Assembly (NCBI RefSeq): GCF_900475675.1
Contig: NZ_LS483403.1
Location: 1,612,001-1,676,000, forward strand
Source of the DNA: Streptococcus lutetiensis
Lineage (GTDB): Bacteria; Bacillota; Bacilli; Lactobacillales; Streptococcaceae
Length of the DNA: 64,000 nt
Direction of reading: 5' to 3'
Part shown: one piece after another, positions 46,709-58,466 of the stretch
Layout: each line of letters opens with the position of its first letter
How positions within the stretch are numbered: position 1 is the first letter of the stretch
Notes under the pieces: generated by a model
What the model saw: the letters and a program-made list of their open reading frames with translations, nothing else
Told to the model about the DNA's origin: nothing
Databases searched by the model: none
Program-made: the position numbers and the translations under genes

Positions 46709-49363
46709 TTATTTTGCTTCGTACCATGTTTGGCCTGCACTTTCATCTGCCACTAGTGGGACTGAAAGTTCGATGGCTGATTCCATGGTTTCTTTAACTA
46801 ATTTTTCGATAGCTTCTAGCTCGTCTTTTGGCACTTCAAGGATGATTTCATCGTGTACTTGTAGAAGCATTTTTGTCTTGAATTTACCTTCAACTAAAGC
46901 TTTATCAAGGTTAATCATAGCAATTTTGAGAATATCGGCTGCGCTACCTTGAATTGGCGAATTAATGGCTGTACGCTCAGCAAATTGACGCACGTTGAAA
47001 TTACGAGCATTGATATCTGGCAATTCACGACGACGGTGGAAGAGCGTTTCAACATAACCTTTAGCTTTAGAATCACGCACCACGCGCTCCATGTAGTCTT
47101 TAATACCTGGATAGCGTTCGAAGTAAGTCTCGATGTATTGTTTAGCAACTTTACGTGGAATACCCAAGTTATTAGCAAGACCATAGTCTGAAATACCGTA
47201 AACAATACCGAAGTTTACTGCTTTTGCGTTACGACGGTCATTTGGTGTGACGTCTTCTGGTTTTTCAATGCCGAAGACACGCATGGCTGTTGACGTGTGG
47301 ATATCTGCTCCCTCACGGAAAGCTGCAATCAAATGTTCATCATTTGAAATGTGAGCAAGCACGCGTAACTCGATTTGTGAGTAGTCAGAACTTAGAAGGA
47401 CTTCGTCTGCTGTTTCTGGGACAAATGCCTTACGAATCAAGCGACCTTGTTCCAAACGCACTGGAATGTTTTGCAAGTTAGGGTCAACACTAGACAAGCG
47501 ACCTGTTTGTGTCAAATCTTGCAAATAACGCGTATGAATTTTGCCATCTTTCAAGATAAAATCTTGCAAACCAACGATGTAAGTTGATTGAAGTTTGGCG
47601 ATTTGGCGGTATTCTAAAATCTTAGATACGATTGGTGAGATTGGTGCCAAGCGTTCCAAGACATCTACCGCTGTGGAATAGCCTGTCTTAGTCTTCTTAG
47701 TGTAGCTTGTTGGCAATTGCATCTTGTCAAAAAGCAATTCTCCCAATTGTTTTGGTGAATTAATGTTAAATTCCATACCAGCTAAATCATAGATTTCTTG
47801 TGTCAACTCATCAATAACAGCTTGGTTGGCTTTTTCCATGTCTTGCAGCGTTTCTTTCTTAACCGAAATACCAGCGATTTCCATCTTAGCAAGAACGTTT
47901 GCAAGAGGTTGTTCCATATCAAAGAGAAGGCTTGCTTGTTGATGCTCTGTCAGCTTGTCTAGCATGGCTTTTTCAGAGTGGTTCAAAACAACAATCTTAC
48001 GAGCCAAGTGGCTAAGAAGAACAGCCTTATCTGGCACGGCGCGTTTAGCCCCTTTACCATAAACAGCTTCATCGCTATCAAGAACATACTCTGTGTAAAG
48101 ACGAGCAATCGTTGATAATTCATTGTCATCCACGGTTGACAAGAGGTATTTTGCCAAGCGGCTGTCAAATGCTGGCGCAGGCAAATCAATTCCTAAATGG
48201 CTAAGAAGCACTTTGCTACGTTTGAAATCATAAGTCTTGATTGGTTTAGCTAGCGCTGCTTTGAACAAATCGTCCTTAAGCAACTCAAGATTTGTTGATG
48301 CATAAATCGCCTTGTCATTTCCCCAAGCAAAACCAATGATATTTTCAATATGATAATTATCACCTAAGATTTCAAAATAGAAAAATTGATCATCTGTGAA
48401 CATGTCTGCACTCAAGCTATCCACTTCAGTGTAGGAAACATCGAATTTTTCTTGTTTCTTAGTAGCACCAAGATTGTCTTTAAACTGTTTGAAGCCCATT
48501 TCATCATAAAATGGCACAAGTTTTTTTAAGTCTGGTCCGCTGTAATTAATATCATCTAAACCAATCGCAATCGGCGCTGTGATGTTAATTGTCGCCAAGG
48601 TCTTAGATAAGAAAGCTTGCTCTTTATCATTAATCAAGTTTTCTTTCATCTTAGATTTCTTCATGCCGTCGATGTTTTCGTAAACACCTTCAAGGCTGCC
48701 GTATTCTAAGAGAAGTTTTAGACCTGTTTTTTCACCAACTTTGGTAACACCAGGAATATTATCGGATTTATCACCCATAAGGGCTTTAAGGTCGATGAAT
48801 TGTTTTGGCGTAATCCCCATTTTTTCCATAAGGTAAGTTGGGGTGAATTCTTCAAACTCAGCCACACCTTTTTTAGAAATTTCAACAGTTGTGTTGTTAT
48901 CCGCTAATTGGATAAGGTCTTTATCCCCACTGACAATGGTTACGTCGTACTCATCTTCATTTTCAGCCAATTTATCCAATGTTCCGATGATGTCATCAGC
49001 TTCATAGTTTTCCAATTCATACCAATTGATACCAAGCGCTGTTAACATTTCACGAATGTATGGCAATTGTTCACGGAATTCATCTGGTGTTTTAGCACGA
49101 CCAGCTTTGTAATCTTTGTACATTTCTGTACGGAAAGTCGTTTTTCCCGCATCAAAAGCTACCAAGACGTGCGTTGGCTGAATTCTTTCTAATAAATGAT
49201 TGAGCATGAGGTGAAAACCATAGATGGCATTGGTGTGCAGACCAGCACGGTTTTTAAAGCGATCAATCTGATTGTAAAGTGCAAAAAAGGCACGATAAGC
49301 AACGGATGACCCGTCAATTAATAATAATTTCTTCTTGTTTTCCATGGCTTTATTATACCACAT
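46709..49363 (-). CDS. polA: DNA polymerase I
   Basis: Gap filling and Okazaki maturation. Order: 5'-3' exonuclease (1-290), degenerate 3'-5' exonuclease-like domain (300-460; no DxE at FYFEIL, so proofreading is probably lost), polymerase motifs A (DYSQIELRVLAH), B (RRNAKAVNFGIVYG) and C (QVHDEIILEV). Two starts compete: 49363 after GGAGG (884 residues) or 49345 (878, MENKKKLLLIDGSS, the family start), which lies six bases after TATAAT in a TGTGG context and could be read from a leaderless mRNA. Confidence 0.96.
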   Translation of the reverse strand: MWYNKAMENKKKLLLIDGSSVAYRAFFALYNQIDRFKNRAGLHTNAIYGFHLMLNHLLERIQPTHVLVAFDAGKTTFRTEMYKDYKAGRAKTPDEFREQLPYIREMLTALGINWYELENYEADDIIGTLDKLAENEDEYDVTIVSGDKDLIQLADNNTTVEISKKGVAEFEEFTPTYLMEKMGITPKQFIDLKALMGDKSDNIPGVTKVGEKTGLKLLLEYGSLEGVYENIDGMKKSKMKENLINDKEQAFLSKTLATINITAPIAIGLDDINYSGPDLKKLVPFYDEMGFKQFKDNLGATKKQEKFDVSYTEVDSLSADMFTDDQFFYFEILGDNYHIENIIGFAWGNDKAIYASTNLELLKDDLFKAALAKPIKTYDFKRSKVLLSHLGIDLPAPAFDSRLAKYLLSTVDDNELSTIARLYTEYVLDSDEAVYGKGAKRAVPDKAVLLSHLARKIVVLNHSEKAMLDKLTEHQQASLLFDMEQPLANVLAKMEIAGISVKKETLQDMEKANQAVIDELTQEIYDLAGMEFNINSPKQLGELLFDKMQLPTSYTKKTKTGYSTAVDVLERLAPISPIVSKILEYRQIAKLQSTYIVGLQDFILKDGKIHTRYLQDLTQTGRLSSVDPNLQNIPVRLEQGRLIRKAFVPETADEVLLSSDYSQIELRVLAHISNDEHLIAAFREGADIHTSTAMRVFGIEKPEDVTPNDRRNAKAVNFGIVYGISDYGLANNLGIPRKVAKQYIETYFERYPGIKDYMERVVRDSKAKGYVETLFHRRRELPDINARNFNVRQFAERTAINSPIQGSAADILKIAMINLDKALVEGKFKTKMLLQVHDEIILEVPKDELEAIEKLVKETMESAIELSVPLVADESAGQTWYEAK

Positions 49364-49417
49364 CTTGAGCCTCCATTTGGCTCTTAAAGATGTTTCAAAA
49401 AGAAGAAAAAATTTCTC

Positions 49418-49450
49418 CTTAAGCTTACTTTAAGCCACTCCTCTTATACT
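49418..49450 (+). promoter_or_regulatory. CiaR box and promoter of csRNA B
   Basis: CTTAAG-CTTAC-TTTAAG (49418-49434), exactly 10 bp, then TATACT (49445-49450): the CiaR-dependent promoter layout, same as for csRNA A. Confidence 0.82.
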
Positions 49451-49457
49451 ATAATCA

Positions 49458-49580
49458 TTCCTAAAACTTTCACAACTAGCTTTGCTAGTTTGACGTTCAT
49501 CTAGAACTCCCAATTTAGATGAATGTATCTTTTTCATAATCTCCTTAAAGTCTAGCTACTCCAGCTAGGCTTTTTGTTTT
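49458..49580 (+). ncRNA. csRNA B, CiaR-dependent small RNA
   Basis: About 123 nt. Hairpins: AACTAG-ctttg-CTAGTT, TTCATCTA...TAGATGAA with CTCCC in its loop, a free CTCCTT linker, then terminator CTAGCT-actcc-AGCTAG followed by TTTTTGTTTT. Anti-ribosome-site strings and the CiaR box match the csRNA family. Sits between polA and an auxin-carrier gene, both on the other strand. Confidence 0.82.
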
Positions 49581-49615
49581 AAAAAAGCATCCCAATTATT
49601 AGATTTTTGGAATGC
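49581..49615 (-). terminator. Terminator of the AEC permease gene
   Basis: AGCATTCCAA...TTGGGATGCT stem then TTTTTT on the minus strand. Confidence 0.8.
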
Positions 49616-49624
49616 TAATGATAT

Positions 49625-50569
49625 TTATAAAACGTTCAATAAGAGCATTAGAATTGGAATGACAACCATAGTCAAAATAGTTGATTCGGTTACCATGATA
49701 GCTGCATAGTCACTATCTGCTCCGTAAAGTTTAGCCACAACAGGTGCATTGGTCATGACTGGCATGGCTGATTGAATAATAAAGACTTCTTTCATCAATT
49801 GTGGCATTTGGGTGTGTTTGACAATGATTAACATCAAAAGCGGAGCAATCACGAAACGCCCGACTACGACCAAGACATTGTCTTTGGTAAATCGCAAACG
49901 TGACAGCCCTACATTTGCCACCGAAATCCCAATGAAAATCATCGACAAAGGGATGGTCAAATTGCCCAAATATTGGAAATCACTCAATAAGAAAGCTGGG
50001 AGTTTGATATTTAAAAGAACCAAAATCACCCCAATGATGAATCCCATAAGTGGTGGCGAGAAGATTTTCTTCAAGGTTCCTCGCAAATCAAGCGTGACTT
50101 CTTTGCGACCATCTCTTTGAATCAAATAAGTCCCTATAGTCCAGAAAAACGTCGTGTTACACATGTAATAAACCAAGACATAAGGAATACTTTTATCCCC
50201 AAAAAGTGCTTGATTGATAGGAAGTCCCACAAAAATCGTATTAGAATTAAAAAACATAGAAACAAATAAGCCCTGATGCTTTTTATCAATCAAGAATAAA
50301 TGAGCTACCGCTACAGCAATAGCTAATAAAATCACCATTGAAAGCGCTGGAAAACGCAATTGTGGCAGCATTTCAAGCAACTCTTTTGCCGTAAAACGCC
50401 CAACAATGGTTGAAATCATATAGCATGGTAATGCTACTTGTGTTACCAACTTGGCAATGAGATTCGGCGCTTTTTCATCGAACCAACCTTTTTTGGTTAG
50501 CACATAACCGACTAATACCATGATAAGAATAATCAGAACACCCGAAAAACTACTCACAAACCTTGCCAT
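49625..50569 (-). CDS. Auxin efflux carrier (AEC) family permease
   Basis: A 314-residue protein with about 10 membrane segments and an AEC family layout, including the central broken helix region (FNSNTIFVGLPINQALFG). Bacterial members carry malate or other carboxylates; the substrate here is unknown. AAGGAAG precedes the ATG. Confidence 0.85.
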   Translation of the reverse strand: MARFVSSFSGVLIILIMVLVGYVLTKKGWFDEKAPNLIAKLVTQVALPCYMISTIVGRFTAKELLEMLPQLRFPALSMVILLAIAVAVAHLFLIDKKHQGLFVSMFFNSNTIFVGLPINQALFGDKSIPYVLVYYMCNTTFFWTIGTYLIQRDGRKEVTLDLRGTLKKIFSPPLMGFIIGVILVLLNIKLPAFLLSDFQYLGNLTIPLSMIFIGISVANVGLSRLRFTKDNVLVVVGRFVIAPLLMLIIVKHTQMPQLMKEVFIIQSAMPVMTNAPVVAKLYGADSDYAAIMVTESTILTMVVIPILMLLLNVL

Positions 50570-50655
50570 TGCTTACTTCCTTTTCACCTTTTAGTTTCAG
50601 TATAGCATATTTTTAGCGCTTTCTTAACTACTTTTATGAATATTACCCCAGTCAT

Positions 50656-50690
50656 TTAAAAAAGCTAGAAAAATAATATTTCTAGCTTTC
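50656..50690 (-). terminator. Terminator of the YkvI-like gene
   Basis: AAAGCTAGAAA...TTTCTAGCTTTTTT on the minus strand. Confidence 0.85.
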
Positions 50691-50700
50691 TTATTCTTGA

Positions 50701-51948
50701 TTAATCATCATTTTCCGAATCGAACACTTGCTCAACGTGGTCATGAATATCTTTTTTAATTTCTTTTGTTTCAACGACAGATTCTTCACCTAGTTGTTGA
50801 TATTCTACTTTATCTTTCTTGGTAAATTTCTTATCATCGTCATATTTTTTAGAAATCAAGGAAATCATGCGGCGACGAAGATGTTTTTCGTCCTGCACAT
50901 TACCTTTTTCACGAATCCAAGCTTGAAGCAAAACAACCAACATAATCAAGCCAATGTAACCAAGGATTGGATACATGACAGAAACCAGTTGTTTAAAACC
51001 AAGGAAGGACAAGGCATAACCACTTACGACAAAAAAAATCATGTCACGTTTAAACTGACTTTCACCTTTATTTTCAGAAAAGCGTTTTGCTAAAGCATAG
51101 TAAAGACTAAAGGCTGTGTTGAAAATAAGCCCAAATACGACAAGGGAATAGGCAAAAGCAAACCAAGGATGGATTTCATTGGCAAGTACTAACATTGGAA
51201 TATCTGCAGAAGCAATCTTTCCAACATTGACAAACAAGACAAGTGAGGTAATCGCAATAATCAGACCGACAATTGCACCACCAAGTGTTCCCCCTTTTTC
51301 AGCAACGCCAATACGAATAATTGAACCACCAAGGACAAAAGCCATTGATACCCCAGTCATCACACAAATGGCGAAGTAATTAAGAACAGACACCCAAATA
51401 TTTGGCATATTTGTCGGTAGAGTCTTAGCTACTGTATTTAACTGTTCAAAGTCAAAAGAATGTCCAATCAGACTATGACCAGCAATGATCAATACCATGA
51501 TAATAACAATCGGCGTGAAAATCCCAATAATCTGAGTAATTTTCTCAAAATCAAGGAAACTTACAAAAATCACAAGGAGAACACAGATTAAAGCTCCTAA
51601 CCAAGTGGGCAATCCAAATTGTTGATTAAGGTTAGAACCCGCTCCAGCAATCATGACAAATCCAATGACATAACAAGAAATAATCAAAGCAATGTCTAAT
51701 ACACGATTGGTAAAAGGATGGGCAATCTTTGAAAGCACCTCTGAGTGGTCATTCGAACGATAGTAACTTCCTAATGTCACGATAATACGTCCAAAGATAG
51801 CATTCAAAATACCTAAAACAATAACGCCAATCATTCCCCAGATACCAAATCCGACAAAATATTGCATCAAATCCTGTCCCGAAGAAAGTCCAGCACCAAC
51901 AATAATACCAACATAAGCCAGTGCAATTGATAAAATTCGTTTAACCAT
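50701..51948 (-). CDS. YkvI-like membrane transporter
   Basis: A 415-residue protein: about 10 membrane segments (AYVGIIVGAGLSSGQDLMQY at the start, resembling LeuT-fold helix 1) and a long acidic/basic cytoplasmic tail after residue 345 (KKYDDDKKFTKKDK). Related to YkvI; substrate unknown. AAAGGAGG precedes the ATG. Confidence 0.8.
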   Translation of the reverse strand: MVKRILSIALAYVGIIVGAGLSSGQDLMQYFVGFGIWGMIGVIVLGILNAIFGRIIVTLGSYYRSNDHSEVLSKIAHPFTNRVLDIALIISCYVIGFVMIAGAGSNLNQQFGLPTWLGALICVLLVIFVSFLDFEKITQIIGIFTPIVIIMVLIIAGHSLIGHSFDFEQLNTVAKTLPTNMPNIWVSVLNYFAICVMTGVSMAFVLGGSIIRIGVAEKGGTLGGAIVGLIIAITSLVLFVNVGKIASADIPMLVLANEIHPWFAFAYSLVVFGLIFNTAFSLYYALAKRFSENKGESQFKRDMIFFVVSGYALSFLGFKQLVSVMYPILGYIGLIMLVVLLQAWIREKGNVQDEKHLRRRMISLISKKYDDDKKFTKKDKVEYQQLGEESVVETKEIKKDIHDHVEQVFDSENDD

Positions 51949-52133
51949 TTTTCCTCCTTTTTAAATCAGGCAACATTAATAGGTTAACAAAAACAGATTA
52001 AGACAAAATGACGATTGTAATCTCAATATGACATTTGTTAAATTTCTGTGAAAATTTTCACGTTATTTACAACTCTTTTTCAAGCAAATGCCATTTAAAA
52101 AATAAGGGTATTTCTTACCTTCATTTTAGCACA

Positions 52134-52171
52134 AAACCCCGCCAGAAAGCTTCTGGCAGGGTTTGCTTTTA
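52134..52171. terminator. Terminator of purA
   Basis: Stem AAACCCTGCCAGAAGC with the facing GCTTTCTGGCGGGGTTT, read on the minus strand. Confidence 0.75.
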
Positions 52172-52192
52172 TAAAGATTTTTTTCAACTTAA

Positions 52193-53649
<1,457 letters not shown>

Positions 53650-53894
53650 ACTTTTCTGTGTTTTTTTCAATATTTGACCTTGAGATTTTATTTTTTCCGA
53701 ACTTTTTTTGAAAAAACGGCTTTTTTTCACATATTTTCTCTCATAGTTAAAATATTCAAACAACTCTTGGTAAAGCAAAACTTTTTTCATAGCAAATCTT
53801 TGCATTTTCAGACGCTTTTCCATAGAATAAATTTACATTAAAATGTATACCGTTTACATCATAATCATAGTAATTAGAGTAGCGAGGAATTACC
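53650..53894. other. Divergent spacer purA/gshF
   Basis: T-rich DNA on the plus strand, with no supportable gene; an overlapping minus-strand ORF spans the purA promoter and is rejected. The gshF promoter should lie near 53840-53870 but I see no strong hexamers. Confidence 0.4.
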
Positions 53895-56144
53895 ATGTCA
53901 CTTAATGGTTTACTAGAAAAATCACCAGCGACTTTGCCTATTCTTCAAGCAACTTTTGGGTTAGAAAGAGAAAGTCTTCGAATTGGAAAAGACCACCGTA
54001 TCGCACAAACTGACCACCCTGCTTGCCTAGGCAGTCGCTCCTTTCACCCTTACATTCAGACGGACTACAGTGAAGCACAGCTAGAACTTATCACGCCTAT
54101 CGCTCATTCCACAAAAGAAGCGCTCCGCTTTTTGGGAGCACTGACTGATGTTGCTGGCCGTTCCATCGATAAGTCTGAATACCTCTGGCCTTTATCAATA
54201 CCACCAAAACTATGTGAAACAGACATTCACATTGCCAAGCTAGAGGATGACTACGAGTGCTACTACAGAAAACACTTGGCTGACGTTTATGGAAAAACAC
54301 TGCAATCAATGTCTGGTATTCACTTCAACATGGAGCTTGGAAAAGATTTGGTCGCAAGCCTTTTTAAAGAAAGCGGCTATCAGTCTATTATTGATTTTAA
54401 GAATGATATTCACCTTAAATTAGCTCAGAATTTCCTACGTTTTCGTTGGCTTTTAACTTATCTGTATGGGGCTTCGCCAATAGCTGAAGAAGGCTTTTTT
54501 AGTAAAACTTTAGCCAAGCCCGTTCGCTCCATCCGAAACAGTCACTTAGGTTATGTTAATCATAAAGACATTCAGGTTTCTTACGAAAGCTTGGAAAAAT
54601 ACATTTCCGATATTGAGGCTTACATAGCTTCTGGCAAGTTGATTGCTGAAAAAGAATTTTACTCTGCGGTTCGCCTGCGTGGCAGCAAGCATGTTCGTGA
54701 CTATCTGACAAATGGTGTCACTTACCTTGAACTGCGCACTTTTGACCTCAATCCTTTTGATAACCGTGGAATTACTCAAGAGACACTTGATACTGTGCAC
54801 CTTTTTGTTCTTGCGCTTCTTTGGCTAGATAGTAGCTCTGCTATTGACCAAGACATCACAGAGGCTAGCAAGCTAAATGACAAAATTGCACTTAGCCACC
54901 CTCTAGATAAATTACCTGAAGATGCTCCCATCGAAATCATCCTTTTAGCTATGCAAGGAATTGTCGATTACTTTGAATTATCTGACTATTATCAAGGGCT
55001 TATCGACGCTATCAAAAATCAGATTGAGCATCCTGAACAAACTATCGCTGGACGCTTGCTAGAAGAGATTGACACCCTATCATTAGAATCTTTTGGGCAA
55101 AAACAAGGTCAAGCCTTTCACGATTATGCTTGGCAAGCCCCTTACGCACTCAAAGGCTATGAAAACATGGAATTATCAACACAATTATTGATGTTTGATG
55201 CCATCCAAAAAGGTGTTCACTTAGAGGTTCTCGACGAAAACGACCAATTCATCAAACTTTGGCACGGTGAACACGTCGAATACGTTAAAAATGCCAACAT
55301 GACCGGCAAAGACAGCTACATCACACCACTTATCATGGAAAATAAAGTTGTCACTAAAAAACTATTGTCAAAAGCTGGTTTCCCAGTTCCAAAAGGTGAA
55401 GAATTCGCTGATAAAGCTGCTGCGCTCCGCTATTTCTCACAAATCAAAGACAAAGCTATCGTCGTCAAACCAAAATCAACTAACTTTGGACTTGGTATTT
55501 CTATTTTCAAGGAATCTGCCGACCTAACAGCTTATCAAAAAGCCTTGGATATCGCCTTTGCTGAAGATGATACTGTTCTTATTGAAGAATTCATTTCAGG
55601 TACGGAATACCGCTTTTTCGTCCTAGATGGCAAATGTGAAGCTGTGCTACTGCGTGTTCCTGCTAACGTCGTCGGAGACGGCAAGCACACCATCGCTCAA
55701 TTAGTAGAGATGAAAAATCAAGACCCACTACGTGGACGTGACCACCGTTCTCCACTTGAAATCATTGACCTTGGCGATGTTGAAAAGCTCATGCTCCAAC
55801 AACAAGGTTACACGCCTGATGATATTCCAGCTGACAGAGTCCGAGTTGATTTGCGACGTAACTCTAACATTTCAACAGGTGGAGATTCCATTGATGTGAC
55901 AGACATTATGCCAGACGATTATAAAACATTAGCTGCGCAAATGGCTAGAGCTGTTGGTGCTTGGGTGTGTGGAGTTGATTTGATTATTCCTGATAAGAGT
56001 CTTCCTGCAAGCAAAGAAGAGCCAAACTGTGCTTGTATTGAACTCAATTTCAACCCTGCTATTTACCTTCACACTTATTGTCACGAGGGTCCAGGACAAG
56101 CACTTACACCAAAAATCCTAGCCAAACTATTCCCTGAACTTTAA
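53895..56144 (+). CDS. gshF: Bifunctional glutamate-cysteine ligase/glutathione synthetase
   Basis: Makes glutathione in one protein of 749 residues, the streptococcal GshF size. N-terminal gamma-GCS domain (about 1-430; FGLERESLRIGKDHRIAQTD); C-terminal ATP-grasp domain (about 480-749; VVKPKSTNFGLGISIF, EFISGTEYRFFVLDGK). AGCGAGGAA precedes the ATG. Single gene. Confidence 0.96.
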   Translation: MSLNGLLEKSPATLPILQATFGLERESLRIGKDHRIAQTDHPACLGSRSFHPYIQTDYSEAQLELITPIAHSTKEALRFLGALTDVAGRSIDKSEYLWPLSIPPKLCETDIHIAKLEDDYECYYRKHLADVYGKTLQSMSGIHFNMELGKDLVASLFKESGYQSIIDFKNDIHLKLAQNFLRFRWLLTYLYGASPIAEEGFFSKTLAKPVRSIRNSHLGYVNHKDIQVSYESLEKYISDIEAYIASGKLIAEKEFYSAVRLRGSKHVRDYLTNGVTYLELRTFDLNPFDNRGITQETLDTVHLFVLALLWLDSSSAIDQDITEASKLNDKIALSHPLDKLPEDAPIEIILLAMQGIVDYFELSDYYQGLIDAIKNQIEHPEQTIAGRLLEEIDTLSLESFGQKQGQAFHDYAWQAPYALKGYENMELSTQLLMFDAIQKGVHLEVLDENDQFIKLWHGEHVEYVKNANMTGKDSYITPLIMENKVVTKKLLSKAGFPVPKGEEFADKAAALRYFSQIKDKAIVVKPKSTNFGLGISIFKESADLTAYQKALDIAFAEDDTVLIEEFISGTEYRFFVLDGKCEAVLLRVPANVVGDGKHTIAQLVEMKNQDPLRGRDHRSPLEIIDLGDVEKLMLQQQGYTPDDIPADRVRVDLRRNSNISTGGDSIDVTDIMPDDYKTLAAQMARAVGAWVCGVDLIIPDKSLPASKEEPNCACIELNFNPAIYLHTYCHEGPGQALTPKILAKLFPEL

Positions 56145-56241
56145 CCCATAAAATCTTTGCCACAATTACAGTCATCACTTGTCATTCTTAACCGTTTTAC
56201 GATAAAATAAAATCAATCTTAGATAGAAATGGATTGAATAT

Positions 56242-57060
56242 ATGTCTCGACCTAGAAAAAACGGAGGAGGCCTCATTATCGCTATTATCGGGGTTATCCT
56301 TCTCATTGCTTTGCTTGAAAGCTTGTTAGAAATCATTATCCCACTTGCAATCGTTGGTGGTATTGGATATGGTATTTATTATTTTGCGACCAAGCAATCA
56401 CGTCTTGAAAAGGTTAATACTAAGCAACGCTTGCAAGATTTAAAAGATAACATTCGTATTACTGACCGCCAAGTCAAACTTTTGGACAGTTATCTCGATG
56501 AAAAAAATTACACCCAATACGTTGTCAATGCGCGCCAGCTATTGCCACAAATACGTCACATCAAGTCTGAACTTAGTGAGCTCAAAGCCAAAATGGATTT
56601 AAACATCTACAAGCGTGTTCTCAAAAAAGCTGAAACTGTTGAAAAAGATATCAAATTCCAACTAGACCGACTGGATGTCTCACCAGTAAATCCTGACATT
56701 TCTGAGGAAGAAGCTGATTTACTAGAACTCGCTCCAGAGTTAGCTCATCTTTACAATAACATTCAGCAAGACCATTTGACTATCTTGAAGAAGATTGAAA
56801 ATGCTGATAACAAAGAAGAACTCACTGCACTTCACGAGGCTGATATGGACCGCTTCCGCGATATTTTGGATGGCTATCTAAAAATCAAAAAAGCCCCGAA
56901 AAATTATTACAATGCTGATGAGCGTTTAGCAAAAGCGAAAACCGCAATGGAAAAATTTGATTTGGCTCTCGATGAAACGCTTCGAAAATTGAATGAAAGT
57001 GACTTAAAAGACTTCGATATCAGTCTTCGCATGATGGCTGACGACGATACAAACTTATAA
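56242..57060 (+). CDS. XpaC-like protein
   Basis: A 272-residue protein: two N-terminal hydrophobic stretches (LIIAIIGVILLIALLESLLE, IIIPLAIVGGIGYGIYYF) then a long helical cytoplasmic region, as in the XpaC (5-bromo-4-chloroindolyl phosphate hydrolysis) family. It precedes telA by 18 bp, the conserved xpaC-telA pair. Weak ribosome site. Confidence 0.85.
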   Translation: MSRPRKNGGGLIIAIIGVILLIALLESLLEIIIPLAIVGGIGYGIYYFATKQSRLEKVNTKQRLQDLKDNIRITDRQVKLLDSYLDEKNYTQYVVNARQLLPQIRHIKSELSELKAKMDLNIYKRVLKKAETVEKDIKFQLDRLDVSPVNPDISEEEADLLELAPELAHLYNNIQQDHLTILKKIENADNKEELTALHEADMDRFRDILDGYLKIKKAPKNYYNADERLAKAKTAMEKFDLALDETLRKLNESDLKDFDISLRMMADDDTNL

Positions 57061-57078
57061 GTTTAATGGGAGGGTATT

Positions 57079-58353
57079 ATGGCTGATACTTTTAACTTTG
57101 ACATTGATAAAATCGCAGATAATGCAATCACAAAAACAGACAAAACAACCAAAATCATCGTAGCAACTGATACTTCAGCAACTGGTCAAGTCTCTTTTTA
57201 CGACACACTGACCCCTGAACAACAATCAGCAATCACAGCCAAAGCTCCTGCTTTAGTTGATAATTTTGTTGCTGACCAAAATGCTCTGCTTGATTTTGGA
57301 ACATCTGCTGTTGAAGAAGTTAACACAACCGTCAACCGCATTTTGGCTGAGCAAAAAAAACTTGAAATTCCACAAGTTGATGACCTGCTCAAAAACGCTA
57401 ACCGCGAGTTAAACGGCTTTATCGCCAAATACAAAGACGCTAAGCCTGCTGAGCTCGAAAAGAAGCCAAATTTCCTACAAAAGCTCTTTAAGCAAAGCAA
57501 AAATAGCCTGCAAGAATTCTATTTTGATTCACAAAATATCGAGCAAAAAATGGATGGTATGGCTGCCGCTGTTGTCAAACAAGAAGAAATCTTGGCTCGC
57601 AACATCGTCTCAGCAGAAATGCTAATTGAAGACAACAACAAATCTATTGAAAACTTGGTTGGCGTTATCGCCTTTATCGAAGCTTCTCAGACAGAAAGTG
57701 CCAACCGTGCGCAAGCTCTTCAAAATGAACTTGCAACACTTGATAGCGCAACGCCTGATTACCAAGTAAAATCTGACGAGCTAGCTCGCATGACCGAAGT
57801 CATCAATATGCTTGAACAACAGCACACTGAATACCTCAGTCGCCTTTACGTTGCTTGGACAACCACACCGCAAATGCGCAACATGGTCAAAGTCTCATCA
57901 GATATGCGCCAAAAACTTGGCATGCTCCGTCGCAACACCATTCCGACAATGAAATTATCAATTGCACAGATCGGTATTTTGCAACAATCCGTCAAATCTG
58001 GCGTGACTGCTGATGCTATTGTCAATGCTAATAACGCTGCGCTTCAAATGCTTGCTGAAACGAGCAAAGAAGCCATCCCTATGCTCGAACGCACTGCTCA
58101 AAGCCCAACCGTTTCTATCCAATCTGTCACAGCTCTTGCTGAGAGCCTCGTCGAACAAAACAACGGTATTATCGCAGCTATCGACAACGGTCGAAAACAA
58201 CGTGCTCAACTCGAAGCAGCCGTTGTAAAATCCGCAGAAACCATTAACGACTCTGTTAAAATTCGTGACCAAAAAATTATCGAAGCCCTTCTTAACGAAG
58301 GCAAAGAAAGCCAAGAAGAAGTCGAAAAAACAAACGTCACAGAAGAAAAATAA
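57079..58353 (+). CDS. TelA-like toxic anion resistance protein
   Basis: A 424-residue, mostly helical protein with no membrane segment; TelA family. The pair with XpaC is linked to tellurite and cell-envelope-antibiotic tolerance in other Gram-positive bacteria. GGGAGGG precedes the ATG. The tail is acidic (EEVEKTNVTEEK). Confidence 0.87.
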   Translation: MADTFNFDIDKIADNAITKTDKTTKIIVATDTSATGQVSFYDTLTPEQQSAITAKAPALVDNFVADQNALLDFGTSAVEEVNTTVNRILAEQKKLEIPQVDDLLKNANRELNGFIAKYKDAKPAELEKKPNFLQKLFKQSKNSLQEFYFDSQNIEQKMDGMAAAVVKQEEILARNIVSAEMLIEDNNKSIENLVGVIAFIEASQTESANRAQALQNELATLDSATPDYQVKSDELARMTEVINMLEQQHTEYLSRLYVAWTTTPQMRNMVKVSSDMRQKLGMLRRNTIPTMKLSIAQIGILQQSVKSGVTADAIVNANNAALQMLAETSKEAIPMLERTAQSPTVSIQSVTALAESLVEQNNGIIAAIDNGRKQRAQLEAAVVKSAETINDSVKIRDQKIIEALLNEGKESQEEVEKTNVTEEK

Positions 58354-58356
58354 ACT

Positions 58357-58384
58357 AAAAAGCGAGGAGAACCTCGCTTTTTTC
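58357..58384 (+). terminator. Terminator of the telA-like gene
   Basis: AAAGCGAGG-agaa-CCTCGCTTT then TTT. Confidence 0.88.
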
Positions 58385-58454
58385 GCTTCTCATTTTTCAC
58401 TGCATGATTACGCTTTACAGCTCACAATACTAGCCCATCAATTTTGCTTTGTGT

Positions 58455-58460
58455 TATAAT
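58455..58460 (+). promoter_or_regulatory. hslO extended -10, possibly leaderless
   Basis: TGTGTTATAAT ends six bases before the hslO ATG at 58467; no ribosome site lies between, so transcription should start at or next to the A of ATG. Confidence 0.6.
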
Positions 58461-58466
58461 ATTCTT

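Noticed and set aside
49345..49363. polA start fixed as leaderless only
   Set aside because: A good GGAGG site also serves the ATG at 49363, so the -10-like string may be coding chance; kept as ambiguous.
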